Part shown: in pieces, positions 43,625 through 52,657 of the stretch
How the letters are laid out: every line of letters starts with the position of its first letter
Numbering within the stretch: the stretch's first letter is position 1
From: Bin75 sp965212135
GTDB lineage: Bacteria > Nitrospirota > Nitrospiria > Nitrospirales > UBA8639
Direction of reading: 5' to 3'
Assembly: GCA_965212135.1 (NCBI GenBank)
Contig: OZ243044.1
Location: forward strand, 558,001-622,000
Length of the DNA: 64,000 nucleotides
Position numbers and translations under genes: made by a program
Notes under the pieces: generated by a model
The model's input: the letters and a program-made list of their open reading frames with translations, nothing else
Database searches by the model: none
What the model was told of the DNA's origin: nothing

Positions 43625-43851
43625 AGCGTCCTCCTTGCTTGCGTCCTGACCCCACCTGCCGACTGGCGGCAGACACGGGCTTCTGTTCTCTTTCGTCTCA
43701 CTTCATCCAACGAGACACAACTATACCACAAGCACGACGCCCGGTCTACAATCACGACCAGTCAGATAATCCCGAGATCCATGGCCAGGGCGCAATCCCT
43801 TGATATTCAGAGACCGTGCTCGCGACCCCTTGAACCACGCTGGCACGTCAT

Positions 43852-43880
43852 TTGCCCGCCTCCACGCCCCATGGTAGAAT
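43852..43880 (+). promoter_or_regulatory. Probable thiD promoter
   Basis: TTGCCC (43852-43857), 17-nt spacer, TAGAAT (43875-43880), 60 nt before the thiD start. No TPP-riboswitch consensus is seen in the leader. Confidence 0.5.
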
Positions 43881-43940
43881 CCACACATGTGACGCTAAAT
43901 CCCGCGTCGGCATTGCCTCCATGGTTCACTTCTCCACCCC

Positions 43941-44729
43941 ATGCTTAAACAAGTCCTGACCATTGCCGGCTCCGATTCAGGGGGCGGGGCGGGAATCCAG
44001 GCCGACCTCAAAGCCATGTCCGCGAATGGCACCTATGCCATGTCCGTGATCACCTCGATCACCGCGCAAAACACCAAAGGCATCACGGCCATTCACGATC
44101 TGCCCGCATCCATCGTTGAAGCGCAGCTGAATGCCATTTTTGAAGATTTTGACGTGGCCGCGGTCAAAACCGGGATGCTGTCTTCCGCCTCACTCACGTC
44201 TCTGGTCAGCCGGAAATTGCGGCACGCCCGCGTGCCTCACGTCGTCGTTGATCCCGTCATGGTGTCCAAGAGCGGGCAAGACCTTCTCCAATCAGACGCC
44301 ATGGACGCCGTCAAACAAGAACTCATTCCCACAGCCTCCGTCATCACGCCCAATATCCATGAAGCGGAACGGTTAACCGGCCTCACGATTCGGTCGCTGG
44401 CCGAAGCCAGACGGGCAGCCAAACTGCTGCACCAACTGGGATGCCGGCACGTGCTGATCAAGGGTGGACATTTACTTGACCGTCCGGCCACCGATCTGTT
44501 GTACGATGGACGTTTTTTTACCATGTACCGGGGAGAATGGATTGACACGCCTCACACCCATGGAACAGGGTGTACGTTTGCCGCTGCTTTGGCCGCTCAC
44601 CTGGCTTTGGGCAAATCCCTTCCTGACGCGGTTGAAACGGCCAAACAGTATATCACGTCCGCCATTCGTCACGGTTTGGCGATCGGTCATGGTCGGGGGC
44701 CGACCAATCCGTTCTATTTTCTGTCCTAA
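43941..44729 (+). CDS. thiD: Hydroxymethylpyrimidine/phosphomethylpyrimidine kinase
   Basis: 262 residues of the ribokinase-like family. Phosphorylates HMP and HMP-P for thiamine synthesis. Motifs: TIAGSDSGGGAGIQADLKAM at the N terminus, VVDPVMVSKSG, ITPNIHEAERLTG, and the catalytic HGTGCTFAAALAAHLA anion-hole region. Standard length. Not next to other thi genes. Confidence 0.95.
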   Translation: MLKQVLTIAGSDSGGGAGIQADLKAMSANGTYAMSVITSITAQNTKGITAIHDLPASIVEAQLNAIFEDFDVAAVKTGMLSSASLTSLVSRKLRHARVPHVVVDPVMVSKSGQDLLQSDAMDAVKQELIPTASVITPNIHEAERLTGLTIRSLAEARRAAKLLHQLGCRHVLIKGGHLLDRPATDLLYDGRFFTMYRGEWIDTPHTHGTGCTFAAALAAHLALGKSLPDAVETAKQYITSAIRHGLAIGHGRGPTNPFYFLS

Positions 44730-44939
44730 GCGTCACCGCCTTCACGTGTGCCCTGTTTGTCTCGTATCTCTTCAAACCGCGACCGGCTGGAACACCTTGT
44801 CCATCGGCACGACACTTGCGGCTCCCCGGACCGATCGCCAGTTTGGAAAATCCGAAAATTTTTGTACAATGCGCCTTCAGGCAACGAATCTGTTCCATGC
44901 CCCTCGTTTCAAAAAAGATCAGCTTGTGACCCGGAACCG

Positions 44940-45413
44940 ATGATGACCGAGACCGCCGCCAAGTTAAGCGAGGAACAGCTTGCCGTTTTTCGGGTACTGT
45001 ACCCTTGGTATAAAGAAGAGGTGTTCCGCCGCCGGGAACAAATGATGCGCCTCGCGGCTTTTGGCAGCGCCTTTTTGGTCCTCCTCCTTATCACGATTCT
45101 CGCACTCGCTCCCTCGTCTCCCGTTGATCCCACCGTCAAAGTCTTTGCCATGACCGGAACCGCTCTGTTCTCGGCGTTGTTTGTCTACCTTATTCTGCAG
45201 CAACGCGACCGCCACCGCGTGGCCAAACAAACCCTGATTGCAATGGAACATGTGCTGGGGCTGTACGACGAAGGGCTCTACATGGTGGGCAAAGCCTTAT
45301 ACCCAAAAGATTGGCAAACGGCCTGGCTCGGCGACCGAAGCGTGACGGTGTACGTGGCCGTGATCACGGCCTTGACTGTGCTGGTCATTGCGTCAATTGT
45401 CAGCAAAAGCTGA
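44940..45413 (+). CDS. Three-TM membrane protein, unknown
   Basis: 157 residues from ATG 44940 (another ATG at 44943). Soluble N terminus (LSEEQLAVFRVLYPWYKEE) then TM segments at about 40-60, 70-90 and C-terminal 133-155, with a polar segment in between. It lies 210 nt downstream of thiD and converges with the exporter gene after 37 nt. No family recognised. Confidence 0.65.
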   Translation: MMTETAAKLSEEQLAVFRVLYPWYKEEVFRRREQMMRLAAFGSAFLVLLLITILALAPSSPVDPTVKVFAMTGTALFSALFVYLILQQRDRHRVAKQTLIAMEHVLGLYDEGLYMVGKALYPKDWQTAWLGDRSVTVYVAVITALTVLVIASIVSKS

Positions 45414-45450
45414 CCGGCTCGCCCGGAATGGGTCACGCGCGTTCAGCGTC

Positions 45451-47982
45451 TCATCCGCCGCCAACCGCCTCCGTAGCCCGCTCCGCTCCCAACGGCTTCA
45501 CCAACAGAATCAGGACCGCTAACAGCGTGAGATTGCTCATGAGGGCCACCAGCATGGCAAACCCCGTGAGCAGGCCAAAGTAGATGGTGGGAATAAAACT
45601 GGAAAAGGCCAGAATACTAAACCCCACGGTAATCGTGAGCGCCGTGTAATAGATGGCGCGGCCGATGCTCCCATGGCACACCCGAATCGTTTCCCTGTAT
45701 GTTTGATACTTCACAAATTCCACTTGAAACCGGTGCACATAGTGAATGGCGTGATCAACGGCAATGCCCACCGTGATCGCCGCAATCGTAATGGTCATGA
45801 TGTCCAACGGAATACCCCACCAGCCCATTAAGCCGAGAACCGACGAGGCCGCCAACACGTTGGGGAGAATGGCCACAAACGCGAACGACACACTGCGAAA
45901 GAGCACCATGAACATCAGGACAATACTCAGAAAGACCGCGCCGAGCGTCAGAATCTGGGACTGGTATAAACTTTGGAGCAAATTGTTATAGAGCACCGCC
46001 ATGCCCGTTGGGTGCACGTGCGCCCCGGCAAAGCCCATAGTCTCGACCAGATACGTTTGAATGTGCTCGATTAATTCTTTTCGTTTGAGCGTCGGCGCGG
46101 ACTCAATCAGCCGCATGGTCACACGCGTCTGCTTGCCGTCGGCAGACAAGTACGGGGCAATCAGCGCGGCCTTCACGGCATCGGGCATATACTTGTGCAG
46201 AAGCGCCAATTCATAGTCCTCCGGCATCCGTCCATCATTCAACTGCCTGAAGACTTTCAGCCCCGTGGCGAGAGACAAGACTTTGCCGACCGACGGCAAG
46301 GATTCAAGATAATCGTGAATGGCTTCAATCTGCGTCAACCGAGACCCGTTAAACCAATAGGAGATCGCTTCGGTTGCAGGCTCCTGGCCGAACGGATCAT
46401 CAAACGGATCGTCCATGTCTGGAGCGTCGCCAGGCAAAGCGGACGATGCGTCATCCGCATCAAACACAAAATCCAACGGCATGGTCCCGCCCAACTTCGT
46501 ATCAATCAATTCCATCCCCTGGTAAATTTCCGTCGTGCTTTTAAAATGATCGATAAACCGGTTTTCCACTTCCAGTCGCACGACGCCCATGCCTCCCAGC
46601 ACGGCCACCACCACACAGGCGAGCATGATCAGCCTGGAATGCTTGAGCGTGAATTCGGCCACCGCCATGGTGAACGATCGCGTGGCGTCCGCGCGGCCCA
46701 CGGCTTGCTCCGGCTTGAGTAACACCAGCACCGCGGGGAAATAGATGAAATTCAACGCAAACGCGAAGGCGGTCCCTATCGTCATCATCCAGCCAAAATC
46801 AATCACGGGCCGAATGTCGCTGACCATCAAGGAACCGAACGCCACAATAGTCGTCACGGCCGTATAAAAACAGGGCTTCGCCATTTCTCGCATGGTGTCA
46901 AACACTAACGCTTTCTGGTCCCTGCGCGGAGTGTGTTCATTCAGAATGCGGTAGCGCACAATCAAATGGATCGTTAAGGACATGGTGATGATGAGCAACA
47001 GCGAGACAAAGTTTGAGGAAATGACCGTCACGGGCCAATCCAGAAAGCCCAGGTAGCCCACCATCACACTGACCGAAATCAGACAGCAGGACATGGGCAG
47101 CAGCACCCAGCGCAGCGCGCGAAAAAAATAGACCAACACCGCGGCTAAAAAGCCGAGGACGCCAAGACCAAACACCGCAAGGTCGTGTTCAATGAAACTC
47201 GTCATATCGGCGATGATCATGCGGACCCCGCCCAAATAGACTTGAGCGTGATTGCGATACTTCTCGAGAACCCCGCGAATCGCCTCGACATCCTTCCGTT
47301 CGGTTTCCGCAACGGTCACATGATAGTCGGTAAAGGCGCGCACCGCCGCCTGCAAGGCGACGTCTTCCGCCGGCGTCAGCCCTGACGCGGCCTGTTTCTC
47401 TCTCAACCGATTCCGCGTTTTCAACAACCTCGCATAGGTCGCGTCTTTCTTGAAAATGACCTGGATCGCCGTCGTGCGACCGTCCGGACTGACGAGATGA
47501 TTTTGATAGATGGGGCTTTCCAGAAATTCTTTTCTAGCGAGTTCCCTGTCAAGACCCGGAGTCTGGAACGTCCGCACCCCGCCTTCACGACTCAATTCTG
47601 AAATGGACACGTTGGGACTATTCACCAACGGCACGTCCAAAATAGAGACGACCGTTTCGACCGATTGAATCCGAGTCAAGTCATCGCGAAGTCGTGCGAG
47701 GCGTTCGGTCGAGGCGGGAGACCATAAATCTTCGGAAGGCGTATAAGCGACGATGAGAAAATCATCCGAGCCGTAACGTTCCCGGCTGGCGCGATAATAA
47801 TTCAACGCCTGGTCGTTTTCTAAGACAATTGATTCAGGGGACGCTTCCAATCTAAAATGGCGGGATTCAACCGCGAAGAACGTCACCAGGACACACACCA
47901 GTCCCAATGCCACAACCGGCCGGTCAATAACCAGAGCGCGATACCATCTGAGAAACGGTGACTGCACGATGATTCTTTCCAC
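45451..47982 (-). CDS. MMPL/RND-superfamily exporter
   Basis: 843 residues from a GTG at 47982 (VERIIVQSPFLRWY). The frame is open upstream to 48189, but a good promoter sits between (48030-48058), so the short form is preferred. Topology: N-terminal TM, large periplasmic domain (YRASRERYGSDDFLIVAYTP), membrane domain with SSD-like helices, second periplasmic domain, second membrane domain with GIAVDHAIHYVHRF, typical of COG1033-type exporters. Substrate unknown; lipids or hydrophobic compounds are usual for this superfamily. Confidence 0.88.
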   Translation of the reverse strand: MERIIVQSPFLRWYRALVIDRPVVALGLVCVLVTFFAVESRHFRLEASPESIVLENDQALNYYRASRERYGSDDFLIVAYTPSEDLWSPASTERLARLRDDLTRIQSVETVVSILDVPLVNSPNVSISELSREGGVRTFQTPGLDRELARKEFLESPIYQNHLVSPDGRTTAIQVIFKKDATYARLLKTRNRLREKQAASGLTPAEDVALQAAVRAFTDYHVTVAETERKDVEAIRGVLEKYRNHAQVYLGGVRMIIADMTSFIEHDLAVFGLGVLGFLAAVLVYFFRALRWVLLPMSCCLISVSVMVGYLGFLDWPVTVISSNFVSLLLIITMSLTIHLIVRYRILNEHTPRRDQKALVFDTMREMAKPCFYTAVTTIVAFGSLMVSDIRPVIDFGWMMTIGTAFAFALNFIYFPAVLVLLKPEQAVGRADATRSFTMAVAEFTLKHSRLIMLACVVVAVLGGMGVVRLEVENRFIDHFKSTTEIYQGMELIDTKLGGTMPLDFVFDADDASSALPGDAPDMDDPFDDPFGQEPATEAISYWFNGSRLTQIEAIHDYLESLPSVGKVLSLATGLKVFRQLNDGRMPEDYELALLHKYMPDAVKAALIAPYLSADGKQTRVTMRLIESAPTLKRKELIEHIQTYLVETMGFAGAHVHPTGMAVLYNNLLQSLYQSQILTLGAVFLSIVLMFMVLFRSVSFAFVAILPNVLAASSVLGLMGWWGIPLDIMTITIAAITVGIAVDHAIHYVHRFQVEFVKYQTYRETIRVCHGSIGRAIYYTALTITVGFSILAFSSFIPTIYFGLLTGFAMLVALMSNLTLLAVLILLVKPLGAERATEAVGGG

Positions 47983-48029
47983 GATGCCGGAAGCCAAAGG
48001 ACTTCGTTGCCCGCAATCCGTCGCGTGAT

Positions 48030-48058
48030 AAAATAAATAAAGGCATGATACGGTGCAA
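48030..48058 (-). promoter_or_regulatory. Promoter of MMPL-type exporter gene
   Basis: TTGCAC (48058-48053), 17-nt spacer, TATTTT (48035-48030) on the minus strand, about 45 nt before the GTG start. This divergent region also precedes msrA. Confidence 0.55.
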
Positions 48059-48286
48059 GAGAAAAAACGGGGAAAAATACGAAAGTGACGGATTTCCTTT
48101 GAAGATTCAGGGCGAAACCGGCAGAAGTAGCTGGATGAACGGTCAGGCGGAGGGTCGCGTCGTCGAGAGGGTATCGCACGCGCTCGCAAGAGACACCGGA
48201 CGAAGGCCGGATTGCTCCGGCGAGAGACCGGAGTCGCATCCCTGAATCAAAGCCAACCACGCGAGACGCGGAGAACGGAGCCCCCG

Positions 48287-48841
48287 ATGTCAATGACCGC
48301 TAAACCTGGAACAGAAATCGCCACGCTCGGTGGTGGATGCTTTTGGTGTCTTGAAGCCGTGTTGGCCCGCCTGCGGGGCGTGGAATCCGTGGAGTCGGGC
48401 TATATGGGCGGGACGCCGCCCAATCCGTCGTATGAAGCCGTCTGTACCGGGCGGACCGGACATGCCGAAGTCGTGCAGGTGACATTTGATCCCGCCGTCA
48501 TTGCCTACCGTGAATTGCTTGAAATCTTTTTTGCCCTTCACGATCCCACGACGCTCAACCGTCAGGGCCACGACGTCGGCACCCAATATCGTTCCGTGAT
48601 TTTTTCTCATTCCCCCGAACAGGAAGCCACGGCACAAGCCATCATGGCCGCCATCACGTCAGACAACCGTTTTGATGCTCCGATCGTGACTGAAATCTCT
48701 CCCGCACAAACCTTCTACAGGGCGGAAGACTATCATCAAGAATACTTCGTACGTTATCCCACCCAACCGTATTGCGCCTACCTCATTGCTCCCAAGATCG
48801 CCAAGGTCTCCGAGCAATTCGCCTCCAAAATGAAGGGTTAA
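48287..48841 (+). CDS. msrA: Peptide methionine sulfoxide reductase MsrA
   Basis: 184 residues from ATG 48287. Reduces S-methionine sulfoxide. Catalytic GGGCFWCLE (Cys 18) at the N terminus, then SGYMGGTPPNPSYEAV and GTQYRSVIF. Resolving cysteine(s) near the C terminus are not obvious beyond PYCAYLI, so recycling may differ from the three-Cys form. Confidence 0.95.
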   Translation: MSMTAKPGTEIATLGGGCFWCLEAVLARLRGVESVESGYMGGTPPNPSYEAVCTGRTGHAEVVQVTFDPAVIAYRELLEIFFALHDPTTLNRQGHDVGTQYRSVIFSHSPEQEATAQAIMAAITSDNRFDAPIVTEISPAQTFYRAEDYHQEYFVRYPTQPYCAYLIAPKIAKVSEQFASKMKG

Positions 48842-49073
48842 ATGAGAATCCGTCCGTGCTTGGACCCCATTGTTTCATGGTCTCGCCCCCTGCCCTCCTG
48901 GCCTTGACAAGCCCGCCGTAAACAAGAAGAACGGCCATGGCATTATGCAATACTGGCCTTTTGCAAACCCACAATATGATTTTTCACTGTTTTTCTCCGA
49001 AAATCTATGGTATACTTTATTGTTATCTTCTTTTGTGTTAGTCATTTACACATAGACGGGGCAATCAAAATCG

Positions 49074-49135
49074 GAAACGGGTAGCATTTTTGTGGTAATC
49101 TTTGCCACAGGGCTGTGCCATAAAAATTCCGTTTC
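49074..49135. repeat. Imperfect inverted repeat in AT-rich intergenic region
   Basis: Within 48842-49321, an AT-rich 480-nt stretch without a supportable gene, GAAACGG (49074-49080) pairs with CCGTTTC (49129-49135), and ATTTTTGTGG (49086-49095) with CCATAAAAAT (49118-49127, one wobble). The remaining 22-nt loop contains CACAG/CTGTG arms. It could be a miniature repeat element, a small RNA or a bidirectional terminator. Confidence 0.5.
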
Positions 49136-49236
49136 TTGTTTCTAATATATTGATTTTATTTGTTTTTATTTCGTGAGTACTTTTATGGACATCATCAACA
49201 ATCCAGTGATTGAGTCTCATACGTGAAGGGCTGACC

Positions 49237-49266
49237 TTACCTTTTGTGACCAAATGTGTGTATAAT
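49237..49266 (+). promoter_or_regulatory. Probable promoter with perfect -10
   Basis: TATAAT at 49261-49266 with TTACCT at 49237-49242 (18-nt spacer), about 56 nt upstream of the start of the Cys-rich protein gene. Confidence 0.5.
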
Positions 49267-49321
49267 AAAGCAAGAAGATATACGGATAGGCGTTTTCTTG
49301 ACGCCGGTAAGGGATTAGACG

Positions 49322-49831
49322 ATGGCAAAAAGTAAAAACAACGGTGTGGGGAGAGGCTCGTTGGAGCCACTCAGTGCATGGAAACGGCACCAGGCCCTGC
49401 AGGAACTGGCACGGTTTATGGGACAAGAGGGCCTCGCCCATCTGACCCAGTTGGAATATGACCTTGCCGAAGAGAAGGCGTATTCGGTTCAATTTTTTGT
49501 TCGGCATTGGGGATCATGGGCTCGTGCCGTTGAAAAAGCGCGGGAGCTGATGGGTCAGCAGGATATTCCCGAACCACAACCTTCTCCCTATGCCGGCCTG
49601 GTGAACTGTCTTTGCGGAAAAGCCTGTCATTGTGAAAAACAGTTTTGGAGTCCCGACCGACGCAAAATCCGGATGTGCGACGCCTGTCGGGCCTGGTCGG
49701 ACAAGTTATCGGTGGATGACCAGTTCTTTTACCTGACGGACGAAACGACCTTCAACACCAGGAATCGGACCAGAGGAGCGACAAAACAGGGGCGCCCCAA
49801 AAAAGACACCCTGCGGGTCAGCGTAAAATAA
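49322..49831 (+). CDS. Cys-rich putative zinc-binding protein, unknown
   Basis: 169 residues. The middle has a conserved-looking cluster CLCGKACHCE followed 14 residues later by MCDACRAW, giving a C-x-C-x3-C-x-C-x14-C-x2-C pattern suggestive of zinc binding. The N-terminal 90 residues are alpha-helical (ALQELARFMGQEG) and basic, which would suit nucleic-acid binding. The C terminus is basic and Thr-rich. Not recognised as a known family; upstream promoter with consensus -10 indicates independent expression. Confidence 0.65.
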   Translation: MAKSKNNGVGRGSLEPLSAWKRHQALQELARFMGQEGLAHLTQLEYDLAEEKAYSVQFFVRHWGSWARAVEKARELMGQQDIPEPQPSPYAGLVNCLCGKACHCEKQFWSPDRRKIRMCDACRAWSDKLSVDDQFFYLTDETTFNTRNRTRGATKQGRPKKDTLRVSVK

Positions 49832-49989
49832 GGCCTTGCCGTTGCCACGGAGGCGCGCGCCATCCGTCGCTTGACAACCAGCTCCAGGAAGTTGCCCCTT
49901 CGCAAGGCGTGAAACCGCCTCCCCATCTCCGGCTGACTCATCGTGACAGACCACTGGCAAGCCGGTTCCAAATAGGATGGGGTGTCTCT

Positions 49990-50982
49990 ATGCGAACAAC
50001 CGACGGACATCAAGCCTGTCACGAACCAAAGGCCTGGGAAATAGCTTTCCCCATGACACCCGTCCGGGTGCTGGTCGTCCTCCTCATTGGATGGCCGCTC
50101 TGGCTTCCGACGGCTCCCGTCCTGGCCTACACCGAACACTCCGTGACCAATGGCGGCCACATCTCCGGGAAGGTCAGGCTCAACGCACCGGCGCCGGCCC
50201 CGAAAGCCTTTAATCTGATCGCCTATCCCGAACCCGTGTTTTGCGGCCGTATTTCCACCGGGAACGCCTGGCGCCTCCTTGATCAGGTACAAGTCGCTTC
50301 CGACGGAGGCTTGCACAATGCCGTCGTCATGGTGGAAGGCGTTCACCGTGGGAAACCGTTTCCCCCCGACTCGCCAACGATAGAAGCCAGGGACTGCACA
50401 CTGACTCCGCAGGTGATGGTCGTGCGAAACCACCAGGACATCCGCATTGTGAACCTGGATCCCGTTCTCCACGATATCCAGGTATACGAAGTGGCTCCGT
50501 TTGGGTCCGAGGTGATGCTGCATCGGCCGCTTCGCATGAATCCCTATCATCCGGCAACCGAGGCCGGGGCACATGACCACCTCCCCGGCACCCCGCTTGT
50601 TGACACCATTCTCTTCACCAAACAGCGTCGCGTCTTTTACCTGGAATGTGGATTCCACGAATTCATGCAGACGTGGGGCGTGGCCGTGACGAATCCCTAC
50701 TATGCCGTGACGGATGCCCGGGGGCAGTTCACCATCTCCGACATTCCGGAAGGGGTCTATACCCTGATTGCCTGGCACCCGGGCATGGGAGGATTGCTGG
50801 ATACGAAAGCCGTGGTCATTGCGGATGACACCCTCCGCGTTCGGTTTGAATTTGAAAAGGCCGTGGACCGCCGCATGGCTCACACCACGATGGTTGAAAC
50901 CCCCCACTATGACATCGGGACCCTCGACACCTTTGGGGAACGCATCAACATTCAACCCACCCATCAAGTCCAGACACCCTGA
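49990..50982 (+). CDS. Secreted cupredoxin-like protein with C-terminal beta domain
   Basis: About 330 residues; signal peptide near residues 22-46 (VLVVLLIGWPLWLPTAPVLA). Central domain resembles a type 1 copper fold: His in NLDPVLHDIQVYE and the Cys/His/Met set in YLECGFHEFMQTW. This C-x2-H-x2-M spacing is shorter than in plastocyanin, so copper binding is a guess. A C-terminal carboxypeptidase-regulatory-like domain follows (ARGQFTISDIPEGVYTLIAW). ATG 49990 chosen; longer frame begins at 49909. Confidence 0.65.
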   Translation: MRTTDGHQACHEPKAWEIAFPMTPVRVLVVLLIGWPLWLPTAPVLAYTEHSVTNGGHISGKVRLNAPAPAPKAFNLIAYPEPVFCGRISTGNAWRLLDQVQVASDGGLHNAVVMVEGVHRGKPFPPDSPTIEARDCTLTPQVMVVRNHQDIRIVNLDPVLHDIQVYEVAPFGSEVMLHRPLRMNPYHPATEAGAHDHLPGTPLVDTILFTKQRRVFYLECGFHEFMQTWGVAVTNPYYAVTDARGQFTISDIPEGVYTLIAWHPGMGGLLDTKAVVIADDTLRVRFEFEKAVDRRMAHTTMVETPHYDIGTLDTFGERINIQPTHQVQTP

Positions 50983-51025
50983 TCCTCAAAGACCGTCGCC
51001 TTGACGCGGGCCTCTTTCTCTGAAG

Positions 51026-51102
51026 TGGCGCCCCCGAGACGATTTGAACGTCCGACCTGCGGTTTAGGAAACCGCTGCTCTATCCAGCTGAGCTACGGGG
51101 GC
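51026..51102 (-). tRNA. tRNA-Arg (anticodon CCT)
   Basis: 77 nt including an encoded CCA. Acceptor GCCCCCG pairs with CGGGGGC, D-arm GAGC, anticodon stem GCGGT/ACCGC with loop TTCCTAA (anticodon CCT, reading AGG), T-stem GGACG/CGTCT with TTCAAAT loop. It lies alone between the cupredoxin-like gene and the RND operon. Confidence 0.95.
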
Positions 51103-51262
51103 GCACCAGGGACAAGTGTGTGACGGAAGGAATACCGCTCTATCATCGCAGGAACAATCAGGATAAGACAAGGCTCGGACCGGCCATCTGTTCAGTTGGC
51201 ATCCGAACGCGTCCGGCTTGACAAGCAACGACAGGCAAACACCCCGAAGACCGTTGTTGAGA

Positions 51263-52657
51263 CTAACGTTTCCAGCCGCCGCCCAGCGCCAGATTCAGCG
51301 TAACCCATTGTTCAAGCCGGGCGCGCTCAATGCTGACGAGGTTGCGCTCAGCCGTCAACATTTTTTGCTGAATCGTCAGCACGTCAAGCAGGTCCGTTTC
51401 GCCTTCATGATAGCGGAGTTGCGCAAGGCGGAACGCATTGCGGGCCTCTCCGACGGCTTCACGGGTCGCCGTGCCGCGCGTGCGAAGGACGACATTTTGA
51501 TCCAGGCTTGTTTCGACTTCTCTGAACGCGTTCAGCGCGACATGGCCATAAGCGGCGAGCGTCTGTTTCTGTTCGGCGGTTGCGATTTTGACCTGCTCCA
51601 GGCGGGTGCCGCCGTCGAAAAGCGGCGCGACGAGATTGCCGCCGATCGTCCAGGCGACGTTGGCGGGATCGAGCAAATGACCGAGCTGATTGGACGATCC
51701 GCCAAGATCGCTCGTGAGGCTGATCCTCGGCAATCTTGCCGCCTTCGCCTGGTCGAGGTTGCTGAACGCCGCCGCAACCCTGCGCTCGGCCGCAACCAGA
51801 TCGGGACGGCGCTCAAGAATGTCGGACGGCACCCCCGCCGGCGGCGCCGACGGGACCTCCGGCAACGATTGTCTGACGTGAAGATCGGCACCCGGGTAGC
51901 GTCCCAACAGCACTTCAAGCGCGCGCAAGGCCTCGCGGTGAGAGCCTTCCGCCGCCGCCAATATCGCCCGGGCCGTCGCCAAACCGGATTTGGAAAGGGC
52001 GAGATCTTGAGACGAACCGAGACCATGTTCATACCGGACGTTGACAATACGGTTGGTTTCCGTCAGCGCCTCAATGGATTTGCGCGTGACATCTGCCAGC
52101 CGCCCCGCCTCGATGGCGAGAAAATACGCCTTCGCAACCGCCGCCGCCAGAGAATGTTGAGAAAAACGGAAGTCCGCTTCAACGGATTCAGCGGTTGCCG
52201 CCGCCGCCTGTTGCCCGGACCGGATGCGGCCCCAAACATCAAGTTCCCAATTCACCTGCAAGCCGATACTGACGCGGCTGGTGTCCGGCGCCGGACTGGC
52301 GACCACGCCTGACCGTCCGCCTTCACTCGTGAGCGTGACGGCCGGTTGCAACGCCGCACCCGCTTGTCTCGCCAGCGCCCAGGATCGCTCCACATTGGCC
52401 GCGGCGGCTTGCAGATTTTTGTTGTTCGCCTGCGCTTCGCGCACCAGCTCCCTCAAGGTTTCGTCCCGAAACGGATTGATCCAATCCACCTGAACATCCC
52501 CCACCGCATCCTGCGCGGTGGCCCACGCGGCAGGCATGTCCGGCAGACTGGCGCGCACCACGCCGCCAGCCTCTTCACGGGAGGTGACGGCAGTGCATGC
52601 CGCAAGCACGCAGGTACCGCACAGCAACAAGACGGCGCGGAAAAGGGTCATGATCAT
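51263..52657 (-). CDS. Outer-membrane efflux lipoprotein (NodT/OprM type)
   Basis: 464 residues. Lipobox LAAC (Cys 21). TolC-fold: two repeats of long alpha-helical tunnel segments with family motifs WELDVWGRIRSGQQAAAA (about 135-152) and PSDILERRPDLVAAERRVAA. This is the outer-membrane channel of the RND tripartite pump; its start overlaps the stop of the pump gene by 4 nt. Confidence 0.92.
   Translation of the reverse strand: MIMTLFRAVLLLCGTCVLAACTAVTSREEAGGVVRASLPDMPAAWATAQDAVGDVQVDWINPFRDETLRELVREAQANNKNLQAAAANVERSWALARQAGAALQPAVTLTSEGGRSGVVASPAPDTSRVSIGLQVNWELDVWGRIRSGQQAAAATAESVEADFRFSQHSLAAAVAKAYFLAIEAGRLADVTRKSIEALTETNRIVNVRYEHGLGSSQDLALSKSGLATARAILAAAEGSHREALRALEVLLGRYPGADLHVRQSLPEVPSAPPAGVPSDILERRPDLVAAERRVAAAFSNLDQAKAARLPRISLTSDLGGSSNQLGHLLDPANVAWTIGGNLVAPLFDGGTRLEQVKIATAEQKQTLAAYGHVALNAFREVETSLDQNVVLRTRGTATREAVGEARNAFRLAQLRYHEGETDLLDVLTIQQKMLTAERNLVSIERARLEQWVTLNLALGGGWKR

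Noticed and set aside
48842..49321. Short frames and a second -10-like TATACT at 49011
   Set aside because: No clear -35 partner and no gene directly downstream of it; kept only the stronger promoter at 49261.
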